Source: Haliea alexandrii (GTDB taxonomy: Bacteria; Pseudomonadota; Gammaproteobacteria; Pseudomonadales; Halieaceae). Taken from it: DNA of 64,000 bases. Position 1 is the stretch's first letter. The number at the start of each line of letters is the position of its first letter. Of the stretch, positions 37,498-46,157 are shown piece after piece. The notes below the pieces were generated by a model. That model had not been told where the DNA came from. It saw nothing but the letters and a program-made list of their open reading frames with translations, and ran no database searches. Where the stretch lies: contig NZ_RFLW01000005.1 of assembly GCF_003719295.1 (NCBI RefSeq), forward strand, positions 144,292 through 208,291. The letters run 5' to 3'. The translations under genes were made by a program, and so were the position numbers.

Positions 37498-39024
37498 ATG
37501 ACCAGCCCCAACGAGCCCGTTCAACCCACACCCTTCAGTGTTGCCCAACCGGTCGCCAGTGAGGTGAAAAACAGTGGGCAGACCAGCAGCCAGTCGCGCT
37601 GGCTGATTCCGGCCCTGCTGTTTCTGGTGGCCTGTGCGCTGGCCGTGGTGTTTTGGCTGCCCTCCCAGCTTGGCCGCGAGCCGGGAGCTCCAGCTGCGCC
37701 TGTCCAGAGTTCGTCCGACACGGTCGACCAGGTGCCTGCTATGCCCGCAGCAGATTCCACAGAGCCTGCCGCCAGCCCCTGGTCAGACGCGCAACAGGCG
37801 CGCCTGCGCACGGCGGCGCAGGATGTGTTGGCGCAGCTGGTGGAGCTGCAATTTGCGCTGGAGGAGCGTGGTGCCGACGTCTGGGCCGGTGCTGAGCTGG
37901 AGACTGCAAAAGCGGCGGCTGGCCGCGGCGATGCGCTCTATCAGGCGCGCGAGTTTGTTGCCGCCACCGAGGCCTACCGCGACAGCCTCACACAGCTGCA
38001 GGCAATCGAGGCGAATATCCCCGCGGTGCTGCAAAACGCACTGGACTCTGCAACCGCGGCACTGGAAAAAGGGGATGCACAAGGGCTGGAGCCGGCGCTG
38101 GCCACGGCGACGCTGCTCGCACCCGACGAACCCACCCTGGCGCAACTGCGCGAGCGTGCCGCGGCCATGGCCCCGCTACAGGCCGCGCTGGACCAGGCAG
38201 AGGCCCTGGAAAGCGCCGGTGACCTCGCCGGCGCCGAGACGGCCCTGCAGACGGCAATCCAGCTCGACCCCGCCAGTCAGCGAGCCGCTCGCGCCCTCAC
38301 GCGCGTGCAGGCAGCCCATGCGGCCCAACGCTACCAACGCGCCATGAGCGAAGGCTATAGCGCCCTCGACGAGGGTCGCTTTGATGCCGCCGCCAGCGCT
38401 TTTGCCAGCGCACGCAAATTGCAGCCAGACAACCCGGAGATTGATGCTGCGGTGACCGAATTGCGCAGCACACAAAGTGCGGCCCGGTTGCGCGCCCTGC
38501 AACGCACCGCGCGTGACCTTGAGGCAAAAGAGGCCTGGGGCGATGCCGTGGCCAGCTATGAAGAGGCGCTTGCGGTGGACGCGACCCTGGTGTTTGCACA
38601 GGAGGGTCTGGCACGTGCGCAACCGCGGGCACGCCTGGACAGTCAACTGCGCGAGGCGCTGGCCGCACCGGAGCGGCTGGCAGACCCCGCCGTTGCCAAA
38701 AATCTGGAGCAGTTACTGAGCGAAGCGCGCGGGGTGACTCCGGCAGGGGACACACTCGCGCAGCAGATCGGGCAACTGGCGCAGCTTCTGGAACAGGCCA
38801 ACACACCGGTCACGGTCACGCTGCGCTCGGACCAGCTTACCGCCGTGCTGGTACAACGGGTCGCCAGACTGGGCCAGTTTTCTGAACAGCGCCTGACGTT
38901 GCGTCCGGGCGAATACACCGCGGTGGGCACGCGGGAGGGCTACCGCGATGTCAGGGAAACCTTCACCGTGTCCGCCGACCAGGCACCAGCTCCCATTTTC
39001 ATCGCCTGCACGGACCCGGTTTGA
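37498..39024 (+). CDS. Membrane-anchored TPR protein with PEGA-like end
   Basis: A 508-residue type II membrane protein: a short cytoplasmic tail, one helix at residues about 35-54, then a Pro/Ala-rich linker and a long TPR-like region (about 100-430; for example AMSEGYSALDEGRFDAAASA). The last 70 residues (LRPGEYTAVGTREGYRDV) resemble a PEGA unit. TPRs suggest a periplasmic scaffold. I start at MTSPNEPVQ (37498), 34 bases after the previous stop codon. Its own stop codon is immediately followed by the start codon of the next gene. Confidence 0.75.
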   Translation: MTSPNEPVQPTPFSVAQPVASEVKNSGQTSSQSRWLIPALLFLVACALAVVFWLPSQLGREPGAPAAPVQSSSDTVDQVPAMPAADSTEPAASPWSDAQQARLRTAAQDVLAQLVELQFALEERGADVWAGAELETAKAAAGRGDALYQAREFVAATEAYRDSLTQLQAIEANIPAVLQNALDSATAALEKGDAQGLEPALATATLLAPDEPTLAQLRERAAAMAPLQAALDQAEALESAGDLAGAETALQTAIQLDPASQRAARALTRVQAAHAAQRYQRAMSEGYSALDEGRFDAAASAFASARKLQPDNPEIDAAVTELRSTQSAARLRALQRTARDLEAKEAWGDAVASYEEALAVDATLVFAQEGLARAQPRARLDSQLREALAAPERLADPAVAKNLEQLLSEARGVTPAGDTLAQQIGQLAQLLEQANTPVTVTLRSDQLTAVLVQRVARLGQFSEQRLTLRPGEYTAVGTREGYRDVRETFTVSADQAPAPIFIACTDPV

Positions 39025-41094
39025 ATGAGCACTGAGCGCAAGCCCACACAAGCAATTGCCCCGAGCAGCTTCGAGCCACTCGATCAAGCGCAACCGCCCG
39101 CGGCGCGCCATGGACGCGGTTGGCGGCGCTGGCTTCTACCACTCGCCATCCTGCTGTTCGCACTGGTGATGGCATTCCTGTTCCTGGCGCGCTCGGTAGA
39201 GATCAGCACAGACACCACAACACCCGCAGACATCGACCTGAGCGGCTTCCACCTGCCGCTGGGCGGTCGCCTCCTGCTGCTGCCCGGGATTTACTCCCTG
39301 CAGATCGCCGCGCCGGGCTATGTCACCCTGGAAACCGAGGTGGCCGTGAGTGAGGAGGCCAGCCAGCGTTTCCGCTACGAACTGCAGCCTGAACCCGGCA
39401 TCGTGACCCTCCTCACACAGCCTGCTGGCGTAGCGGTCACCCTTGATAACGCCTATGCTGGCGAGGCCCCAATGAGCGCGCTGGAACTTGCCGCGGGCGT
39501 GCACGCGCTGGAACTGCGCCACCCGCGCTATCTGCCGCTGGATGTCACTCTGGAGGTCGCCGGCCGCGCACAGGAAGAGACGTTCACATTCAGCCTGTCC
39601 CCCGCCTGGGGCGTCGCCACCGTCAGCAGCGAGCCCGCAGGGGCAGATATTCTTGTCGATGGCGAGCCAGTCGCCACGACACCGGCCGCGGTGGAGTTGC
39701 TGCAGGGCGAGCGCCAGCTGCAGTTGCGCCTGCCCGGTTATGCGCCCTGGCAGCAAACGTTGATGGCGGAAGCCGGTAACGATATCGCCCTGGACACCGT
39801 GCAACTGCAGCCAGCTGCCGGGGTGCTTGAGGTCACCAGTACACCCAGCGGTGCCAACGTCACGCTGGATGGCGACTTTCAGGGCCAGACACCGGTGACT
39901 CTCAACCTGCTACCCGACACAGCGCAGCGGCTCATGTTGACGCGCCCGGGCTACCGGCGCCACAGCGAGACAGTGCAGCTGGCGGCTGGAGCCAGCGGGC
40001 GCAAGGCCATCACCCTGCAGGCCCAGTTGGGCGCCATCGATTTGCGGGTAAGTCCACCCGAGGCGGAGGTGCGTGTGAATGGGCGCCTGATCGGGCGCGG
40101 CAACCAGTCGCTGTCACTGCCCACCGTCGAGCACCGGGTAGAGGTCAGCCTGGCCGGTCACCGCAGTGAGTCGCAGCGCATCACGCCGCGGCAAGGGTTG
40201 GAGCAGCGCTTCGAGGTGGCCCTGCAAACCGAACAGGAAGCCAGGGTGGCACAGGTGCAGCCTGAGGTGACCTCGGCCCTGGGGCAGACACTGCGCCTGT
40301 TCATCCCCGGCGAACACGGGCCCGACAGCTTCACCCTGGGTGCCTCGCGGCGCGAGCCCGGCCGCCGCGCCAATGAAGTGCTGCGCCCCGTTACCCTGCG
40401 ACGCATGTTCTACCTGCAGACAACAGAAGTGACCAACGCCCAGTTCCGCCAGTTTCTGGCCAGCCACAATTCCGGGCAGATTGAGGGCAACAGCCTCAAC
40501 CGTGAGCACCAGCCCGTCGCACAGGTAAGCTGGCAGCAGGCCGCCCAGTTCTGCAACTGGCTCAGCCAGCGCGAGGGTCTGCCCGCCTTCTACACCCAGA
40601 ACCAGGGCATCGTGACCGGTTTCAACCCCGCAGCCACCGGCTACCGCTTGCCGACAGAAGCGGAATGGGCCTGGGCCGCTCGGGTCAAGGGTGAAACGCG
40701 TCTCACCTTCCCCTGGGGCGAGAGCTTTCCCCCCACTGCCGTTGTCGAGAACTATGCAGACAGCAGCTCGGCCTACGTCACCGGCCGCACCATCAATGGC
40801 TACAACGACGGCCAGGTGGTGAGCGCCACCGTCGCCAGCTTTGCCGCCAACCATAACGGCCTGCACGACCTCGGCGGCAACGTGGCGGAGTGGGTGCACG
40901 ACGTCTACCAGATCCCGGCCGCCAACACCCCGGCAGAGACGGATCCCCTGGGCCCGCAATCGGGAGACAACTACGTGATTCGCGGCGCCAGTTGGGCCAT
41001 GAGCCGCATGTCCGAACTGCGCCTGCCATTTCGCGATTATGGGCAAGCCGGGCGCGATGACGTAGGATTCCGGGTCGCACGCTATGCGGAGTAA
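39025..41094 (+). CDS. Membrane protein with PEGA repeats and SUMF1/FGE-like domain
   Basis: A 689-residue protein with one membrane helix (about residues 36-55), a degenerate and then four clear PEGA-type repeats (about 126-190, 197-262, 267-332, 337-402; units such as PAGADILVDGEPVATTP), and a C-terminal formylglycine-generating-enzyme-like domain (about 425-689; TTEVTNAQFRQFLA, YRLPTEAEWAWAAR, LGGNVAEWVHDVY, IRGASWAMS). The topology places both in the periplasm. Most bacterial SUMF1-like domains are not sulfatase activators, and no sulfatase is encoded nearby, so a binding role is more likely. The zero-base spacing to the preceding gene implies coupling. Confidence 0.85.
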   Translation: MSTERKPTQAIAPSSFEPLDQAQPPAARHGRGWRRWLLPLAILLFALVMAFLFLARSVEISTDTTTPADIDLSGFHLPLGGRLLLLPGIYSLQIAAPGYVTLETEVAVSEEASQRFRYELQPEPGIVTLLTQPAGVAVTLDNAYAGEAPMSALELAAGVHALELRHPRYLPLDVTLEVAGRAQEETFTFSLSPAWGVATVSSEPAGADILVDGEPVATTPAAVELLQGERQLQLRLPGYAPWQQTLMAEAGNDIALDTVQLQPAAGVLEVTSTPSGANVTLDGDFQGQTPVTLNLLPDTAQRLMLTRPGYRRHSETVQLAAGASGRKAITLQAQLGAIDLRVSPPEAEVRVNGRLIGRGNQSLSLPTVEHRVEVSLAGHRSESQRITPRQGLEQRFEVALQTEQEARVAQVQPEVTSALGQTLRLFIPGEHGPDSFTLGASRREPGRRANEVLRPVTLRRMFYLQTTEVTNAQFRQFLASHNSGQIEGNSLNREHQPVAQVSWQQAAQFCNWLSQREGLPAFYTQNQGIVTGFNPAATGYRLPTEAEWAWAARVKGETRLTFPWGESFPPTAVVENYADSSSAYVTGRTINGYNDGQVVSATVASFAANHNGLHDLGGNVAEWVHDVYQIPAANTPAETDPLGPQSGDNYVIRGASWAMSRMSELRLPFRDYGQAGRDDVGFRVARYAE

Positions 41095-41101
41095 CCCCAC
41101 C

Positions 41102-41356
41102 ATGCCAAGCAGAGCACCTGCCTTCCTGCTGCCCTGCCTGCTGCTGGCAGCCAGTGCCATTGTCTGCCCGGCAGCGGCACAGGAAACCCCGGAAGCAACC
41201 GCCACCGAAGAGCCCGCGGCGCGTATCACCGCTGCACCCGAGCCTGCAGAATCCCCTGCCACACGTCCAGCGTCAGGGCCCGGTTCGCCACTCGATTACG
41301 AAGCCTCGGAGCAGATCTCCGAAGATCTCTCTGTTTCTTTCCCCGTGGATATCTAG
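41102..41356 (+). CDS. Short secreted peptide of unknown function
   Basis: An 84-residue product with a signal peptide (MPSRAPAFLLPCLLLAASAI, cleavage near AAAQ), a Pro/Ala/Glu-rich unstructured middle and a compact acidic C-terminus (LDYEASEQISEDLSVSFPVD). GGAG precedes the ATG by ten bases; an ATG at 41084 is the alternative. It lies between the PEGA/SUMF1 gene and the proton-channel gene and ends nine bases before the latter. I do not recognise it. The sharp contrast between the disordered middle and the ordered-looking tail suggests a docking peptide. Confidence 0.65.
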   Translation: MPSRAPAFLLPCLLLAASAIVCPAAAQETPEATATEEPAARITAAPEPAESPATRPASGPGSPLDYEASEQISEDLSVSFPVDI

Positions 41357-41365
41357 GACACCACA

Positions 41366-42163
41366 ATGAAAATCAAGCTATCCCCGGAATTCACCTTTCA
41401 GCTGTTCGCACTGCTGATAGCCATCATCGTTGTACACGCGCTGTACGTGGGGGTGATCCGGCCCAGCGCGGATACGCAGCTGCAGCAGCAAATGGCACTA
41501 CAGGCTGCCGGTGAAGACTTCGTACCCGAGCGCAGCCTGGCTGTGGTGATACGCGATTTCGAGCAGGAAGCCTGCTTTATCCTGCTGCTCTGGGCCCTTG
41601 CCATCATGGCCTACAAGGGGCGCAGCACATTGCGCGAGCAAGCACTGCTGGAGCACGCCCTGCTGGATATTCCCGACGGCACCACATTGCTGCCGGAGGA
41701 TGCGCGCGAATACAGCCGCTCGCTGGAAGCCCTGCCCGCCGCCGAGCAGGACTACTTGCTGCCGCGCACCCTGCTGAGCGCACTGCAGCGCTTTGCCACC
41801 ACGGGCAGCATTCCTGCGGTGTCCAACACCATCAAGGAAGAGTGTGAAGTGGAATCCGATCGACTGGATTCGGAGTTGTCGATGGTGCGCTATATCGCCT
41901 GGGCCATCCCCTCCATCGGTTTCATCGGTACTGTGCGCGGCATCGGTGATGCCCTGGGGCAGGCCTACAAGGCCGTTGAGGGCGACATTTCCGGCGTCAC
42001 CGTCAGCCTCGGGGTCGCCTTCAACAGCACCTTTGTCGCGCTGGTGCTGAGTATCATCATCATGTTCTGTCTGCACCAGCTGCAACAATCGCAGGAAAAG
42101 CTGGTACTGGACTGTCAGCGGTATGCCGACAAGCGGCTGCTGCGCCATCTGGTGGCACACTGA
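41366..42163 (+). CDS. MotA/TolQ/ExbB-family proton-channel protein
   Basis: A 265-residue inner-membrane protein. Predicted helices lie at about residues 10-32, 66-84, 172-195 and 212-235. The family core is visible in SIGFIGTVRGIGDALGQAYKAV and ISGVTVSLGVAFNSTFVALVLS. Family members (MotA, TolQ, ExbB, ZorA, GldL, AglR) form pentamers around two copies of a single-helix partner and turn ion flow into motion. No ordinary ExbD/TolR/MotB gene is adjacent; the two VWA proteins downstream have a helix of that type. The assignment to the superfamily is good; the subgroup is not known. Confidence 0.85.
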   Translation: MKIKLSPEFTFQLFALLIAIIVVHALYVGVIRPSADTQLQQQMALQAAGEDFVPERSLAVVIRDFEQEACFILLLWALAIMAYKGRSTLREQALLEHALLDIPDGTTLLPEDAREYSRSLEALPAAEQDYLLPRTLLSALQRFATTGSIPAVSNTIKEECEVESDRLDSELSMVRYIAWAIPSIGFIGTVRGIGDALGQAYKAVEGDISGVTVSLGVAFNSTFVALVLSIIIMFCLHQLQQSQEKLVLDCQRYADKRLLRHLVAH

Positions 42164-42164
42164 T

Positions 42165-43421
42165 ATGGCCGTCGCGTGGCTCGACCTGCACGACAGTAAC
42201 CTGCAGCTCTGGCACGGTGACCTGCACCTGAGCAGTCCGGGGTACGCCCTGCTGGAGGCGGGGCAATACTGTTTTGGCCAGGATGCGCGGGCCGCCGCGC
42301 GCTTGCGCCCGAGGGACATCTCCACCCGCTACTGGTGGCAGCTGAATACCGATGCGCTGCAGCCGGCGCTGGGCCCTGCCCGCCACACCGCCGACCTCGT
42401 GCACGCTCACCTGCAGGCCCTGCATCGTGACGCCGGTGCACCCGACGAACTGCTGCTGGCAGCGCCGGGCAGCATGCGCAAGGAACAGGTGGCGCTGCTG
42501 CTGGGCATCATCCAGCAGTGCCCGTTTGCGGCGGTCGGTCTGGTAAACCGCAGCGTGGCGCTTGCCAGCCTCTATGCTGATCAGGAGCGCCTGTTTCACC
42601 TGGAAGTGCAATTGCACCAGGCGCTACTCAGCGAGGTGCATCGCGAGGGCACCGAGGTAACGCTGCAGAAAGTCACCGCACTGCCGGGCAGCGGGTTGCT
42701 GGCGCTGCAGGAGCGCGTGGTTGAGGCTGCCGCCGGTGCATTCATTCGCCAGACCCGCTTTGACCCGCGCCGCCGCGCGGAAACCGAGCAGCAGCTGTAT
42801 GACGCTCTGCCCGGCACTCTGCGCGCCCTGCATGAAGCCAGTGAGACCAGCCTCAGCGTGAACGGTTATCACGCGCGCCTGACCCGCGGTGACCTGCAGG
42901 CCGCGGGCGGCATGTTGCTCGACGCAATTGTCGGCAACCTGCCCGAAGCATCCACACACGGCGTACTCCTGGACCCTGTCGCTGCGCTGCTGCCAAGTGT
43001 TGCGACGCGCCTGCGCGCCCGCGTGCTACAACCGGGTGACATGCAGCGCGCGCTGGCAATGCACGAGCCGCAGTTGCTGCAACGCGCCGAGGCACTGGTG
43101 TTTGTGGAGCGCCTGCCCGCAGTGGCGCAAAACGCAGATCACAGTCCGCCCCGGGATGTGGCCGAGGAACTGCCGATGGTTGCGACACACCTGCTGTGCA
43201 ACGCAGAAGCGCGCGCGCTGACGCCAGACGGCACGTCTCTCGGGGCGGGCTGGTCACTGGTCGCCGGGGCGGACGGCGGCTGGCGGCTGCGGGCCGGGGC
43301 GGGTGCCGGGGCCCTGGCGCGCAACACAGCACCCTGCCGCGACGGCGAGCCGGTCGCCAACGGCGATCGCCTGCAGCTGGCAGACGGCACCGAGGCCCAG
43401 CTCATCCGGGTCAGCGACTAG
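42165..43421 (+). CDS. Probable actin/Hsp70-fold protein with FHA-like C-terminus
   Basis: A 418-residue protein with no signal peptide or membrane helix. The N-terminus (WLDLHDSNLQLWHGD) stands where the phosphate-1 loop of actin/Hsp70-type ATPases lies. The order LLLAAPGSMRKEQVALLLG, then VGLVNRSVALAS, follows the same fold. The last 85 residues (LARNTAPCRDGEPVANGDRLQL) have the closing pattern of an FHA domain. Key nucleotide-binding glycines are not obvious, so it may be a pseudo-ATPase. The gene starts one base after the proton-channel gene, so it is probably the cytoplasmic part of the same machine. The fold call is inference. Confidence 0.55.
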   Translation: MAVAWLDLHDSNLQLWHGDLHLSSPGYALLEAGQYCFGQDARAAARLRPRDISTRYWWQLNTDALQPALGPARHTADLVHAHLQALHRDAGAPDELLLAAPGSMRKEQVALLLGIIQQCPFAAVGLVNRSVALASLYADQERLFHLEVQLHQALLSEVHREGTEVTLQKVTALPGSGLLALQERVVEAAAGAFIRQTRFDPRRRAETEQQLYDALPGTLRALHEASETSLSVNGYHARLTRGDLQAAGGMLLDAIVGNLPEASTHGVLLDPVAALLPSVATRLRARVLQPGDMQRALAMHEPQLLQRAEALVFVERLPAVAQNADHSPPRDVAEELPMVATHLLCNAEARALTPDGTSLGAGWSLVAGADGGWRLRAGAGAGALARNTAPCRDGEPVANGDRLQLADGTEAQLIRVSD

Positions 43422-43433
43422 GCGAGGCGCGAC

Positions 43434-44522
43434 ATGGCCAAACGCAAGCGCGGCTTCACCACCTTCAACCTGAGCTTTCTGGATATCATGTCCTGCGGCT
43501 TCGGCGCCGTTGTGCTTGTGTTCCTGATTATCGACCATTCTATCGAAGTGCAATCGCGCGACCTCAACCGCGACCTGCTGTCGGAGGTCAACCTGCTGGA
43601 GGAAGACATCACCACCGGCGAGGCGGGGCTGGTGAAACTGCGCAATGCCCTCAGCGAGGTCGACCAGCAGAGGGTCGAGGCCCAGGGCAGGGCCACCCGG
43701 GTCACGGAAGACCTCGATGAGTACGAGGCCCTGATCGCCACGCTGCGGGAGTCGGTGAGCAGCAGCCCGGACGTCGACCGGCTGAAGGCCGAGATCCAGG
43801 CCCTGGAAGCCGATGTCAAACGCTTGCGGGAGTCCGCCGAAGACACCAGCGGCAGCAGTGCCCGCAGTTTCACCGGCGATGGCAACCGCCAGTACCTGAC
43901 CGGGCTCAACCTGGGCGGGCGGCACATTGTCATCCTGCTCGACGTCTCTTCCAGCATGCTGGCTGACCGCCTGGTGAACATTATCCGCCTGCGTAACATG
44001 GCACCGGCCATGCAGCGCAGCGCAGAAAAGTGGAGCCGTGCGCTGAACACCGTCGACTGGCTGACCGCACAACTGCCTGTCGGCAGCCGCTACCAGGTCA
44101 TCACCTTCAACACCGAAGCCACGTTTGCGCTGCCGGATACTGCCGGCAAGTGGCTGGAGGTCGCCAACCAACCGCAGCTGGAATCCGTCACGCGGGCGCT
44201 GCGCGACCTACTTCCCAAGGGCGGCACCAGCCTGGAAAATGCGTTTCTTGCCCTGGGACGGCTGAGCCCGGCGGCGGATAATATTTTCCTGATCACCGAC
44301 GGCCTGCCCACGCAGGGCACAGCAGCGCCACGGGGCAGCACGGTCAGCGGCAAGCAGCGGCTGGACCTGTATCAGCAGGCGCTGCGGCGGCTGCCGCGCA
44401 ACGTGCCGGTGAATGTGATTCTGGCGCCCATGGAAGGCGACCCGATGGCGGCCTCGGCCTTCTGGCAGCTTGCCCAGGCCACCCGGGGCAGCTTCATGAC
44501 CCCCTCGCGGGACTGGCCCTAG
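43434..44522 (+). CDS. VWA-domain protein with ExbD/TolR-like membrane helix (first copy)
   Basis: A 362-residue protein: a basic N-terminus, then a helix with LSFLDIMSCGFGAV (Asp17 near its cytoplasmic end; helix to about residue 33), a coiled coil (about 40-135), and a periplasmic von Willebrand A domain. The metal site (MIDAS) is complete: DVSSS at 170-174, GGTS, and ITDG. The helix has a Leu-Asp at the position where ExbD, TolR and MotB carry their essential proton-binding Asp. That reading is inference, but it fits the proton-channel gene two places upstream. GCGAGG precedes the ATG. Confidence 0.82.
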   Translation: MAKRKRGFTTFNLSFLDIMSCGFGAVVLVFLIIDHSIEVQSRDLNRDLLSEVNLLEEDITTGEAGLVKLRNALSEVDQQRVEAQGRATRVTEDLDEYEALIATLRESVSSSPDVDRLKAEIQALEADVKRLRESAEDTSGSSARSFTGDGNRQYLTGLNLGGRHIVILLDVSSSMLADRLVNIIRLRNMAPAMQRSAEKWSRALNTVDWLTAQLPVGSRYQVITFNTEATFALPDTAGKWLEVANQPQLESVTRALRDLLPKGGTSLENAFLALGRLSPAADNIFLITDGLPTQGTAAPRGSTVSGKQRLDLYQQALRRLPRNVPVNVILAPMEGDPMAASAFWQLAQATRGSFMTPSRDWP

Positions 44523-44530
44523 GACACGGC

Positions 44531-45526
44531 ATGCGCAAACGACGCCCAACAGAAGAATTTTCACTCTCGTTTCTCGACGTGATCTGCTGCGGCTTTGGCG
44601 CCGTCATTCTGCTGCTGATGATCACCAAGACCGTGCAACCGCAGATCCTGGAAGCTTCCACCCTCAACCTGCAGGGGAAGGTGGCGGAGTTGCAGACGCA
44701 GGTCTTCGAGATCCGTGGAGAAACCCGTATTCTCAACCGCGACCTGAATGCCCGCCAGGAGCAGCTCTCCGCCCTGCGCGAGCGCATCGCGATTCTGCAG
44801 GGGCAATTGGCGAGCACCCGCTCCCGCCACGACAGCCTGCAGGTCAATGCCAGCACGAGTGATGTCATTGCCGAACAGCTTGCCATCGCCCGCCAGTCAC
44901 TGTCCGCGGAGCAGAAACGCCTGCAGAGCCAGCAACAGCAAGCCAAAAACAACTATATTGGGGGTATACCGGTCGACAGCGAGTACATCATTTTCGTCAT
45001 CGACACGTCCGGGTCGATGTTCTACTACGCCTGGGAGCGGGTGTTGCGGGAAATCGAGTCAGTGCTGAGCATCTACCCCGAGGTGAAGGGCATCCAGGTC
45101 ATGAACGACATGGGAGACTACATGTTCAGCCGCTACCGCGGCCAGTGGATACCGGATACCGCAGCCCGGCGCACGGCGATCATCCAGAACCTGCGCAACT
45201 GGAACGTGTTCAGCAACTCAAGCCCGGTGGAGGGTATCACCCAGGCCATTCGCAGCTTTTACGACGGCAAGAAACGCATTAGCATCTACGTTTTCGGTGA
45301 CGACTTCACCGGCAATTCGATTAGCCAGGTGCTCGACACCGTCGACCGGCTGAACCGTGACAACGGCGACCAGCGCCTGATTCGCATCCACGCCGTCGGT
45401 TTTCCCGTACTCTACTCACAGGCGCCAGCGCAACAGAATACCGCGCACCGCTTTGCCGCACTGATGAGAGAAATGACCTATCGCAATGGAGGCACCTTTG
45501 TCGGGCTCAATGACTACCGCCCCTGA
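44531..45526 (+). CDS. VWA-domain protein with ExbD/TolR-like membrane helix (second copy)
   Basis: A 331-residue relative of the preceding protein: LSFLDVICCGFGAV (Asp16) in the N-terminal helix, a coiled coil (about 40-140), and a VWA domain with DTSGS at 158-162. The MIDAS threonine loop is not evident (SNSSPVEG is found in that region), so metal binding may differ between the two copies. Sequence identity between the VWA domains is low by eye, so this is an old duplication with specialised copies. It ends inside the next gene (17-base overlap). Confidence 0.82.
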   Translation: MRKRRPTEEFSLSFLDVICCGFGAVILLLMITKTVQPQILEASTLNLQGKVAELQTQVFEIRGETRILNRDLNARQEQLSALRERIAILQGQLASTRSRHDSLQVNASTSDVIAEQLAIARQSLSAEQKRLQSQQQQAKNNYIGGIPVDSEYIIFVIDTSGSMFYYAWERVLREIESVLSIYPEVKGIQVMNDMGDYMFSRYRGQWIPDTAARRTAIIQNLRNWNVFSNSSPVEGITQAIRSFYDGKKRISIYVFGDDFTGNSISQVLDTVDRLNRDNGDQRLIRIHAVGFPVLYSQAPAQQNTAHRFAALMREMTYRNGGTFVGLNDYRP

Positions 45527-46157
45527 GCGCTGGCTCACCGCTCTGTTGCTTACCTGCCTGCTTGCAGGCTGTGGCACCAAGCAGGTTGTTGTGCAGAGCG
45601 AATTCCCCGACCCGGTAATGAACCCCCTGCCCCTGACACTGGGCATCTGGTATGACGACGACTTTGCCAATCATGAGTTTTTCGATGAGGCCAGTGGCCG
45701 CGCCGAGTCCAGCTGGCTGGTAAACACGGGGCAGGCGCAGGTCGAGTTGTGGCAAACACTGCTCAAGGGCATGTTTCGCGATGTGGTGTTCATGAACGGC
45801 AAACCCGGGCCGGGCCAGATGAACCCGGTGGTAGACGCCGTATTGCTGCCCGCCGTGGATGAACTGCAATACGCCATCCCGTCACACACCAACGTCAAGG
45901 TCTACGAGATCTGGATGCGCTATCGTTTCCAGTTGGTGACCACCGGTGGTGAGCCCATCGCGGAGTGGACCATGCCTGCCTACGGCAAAACGCCCACCGC
46001 CTTCATGCAAAGTGATGAGGGTGCCGTGCGCCTGGCCGCCATCGTTGCCCTGCGCGATGCGGGTGCACACTTCGCCACGACGTTCACCCGGGTGCCACAG
46101 GTTGAAGCCTGGCTCAACAGCCTGCCGCGCGCTGGCGCGACGCCGGTGCAACCGTGA
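45510..46157 (+). CDS. Lipoprotein of unknown function
   Basis: A 215-residue predicted lipoprotein (lipobox LAGC, Cys21) with a mixed strand-helix body (LPLTLGIWYDDDFANHEF, VYEIWMRYRFQLVTTGG). I chose the ATG at 45510 because it gives an ideal lipoprotein signal; 45486 is possible. It overlaps the second VWA gene by 17 bases and the next gene by four. Family unknown. The general pattern resembles LptE/YajG-like periplasmic lipoproteins, with low certainty. Confidence 0.72.
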   Translation: MTTAPERWLTALLLTCLLAGCGTKQVVVQSEFPDPVMNPLPLTLGIWYDDDFANHEFFDEASGRAESSWLVNTGQAQVELWQTLLKGMFRDVVFMNGKPGPGQMNPVVDAVLLPAVDELQYAIPSHTNVKVYEIWMRYRFQLVTTGGEPIAEWTMPAYGKTPTAFMQSDEGAVRLAAIVALRDAGAHFATTFTRVPQVEAWLNSLPRAGATPVQP

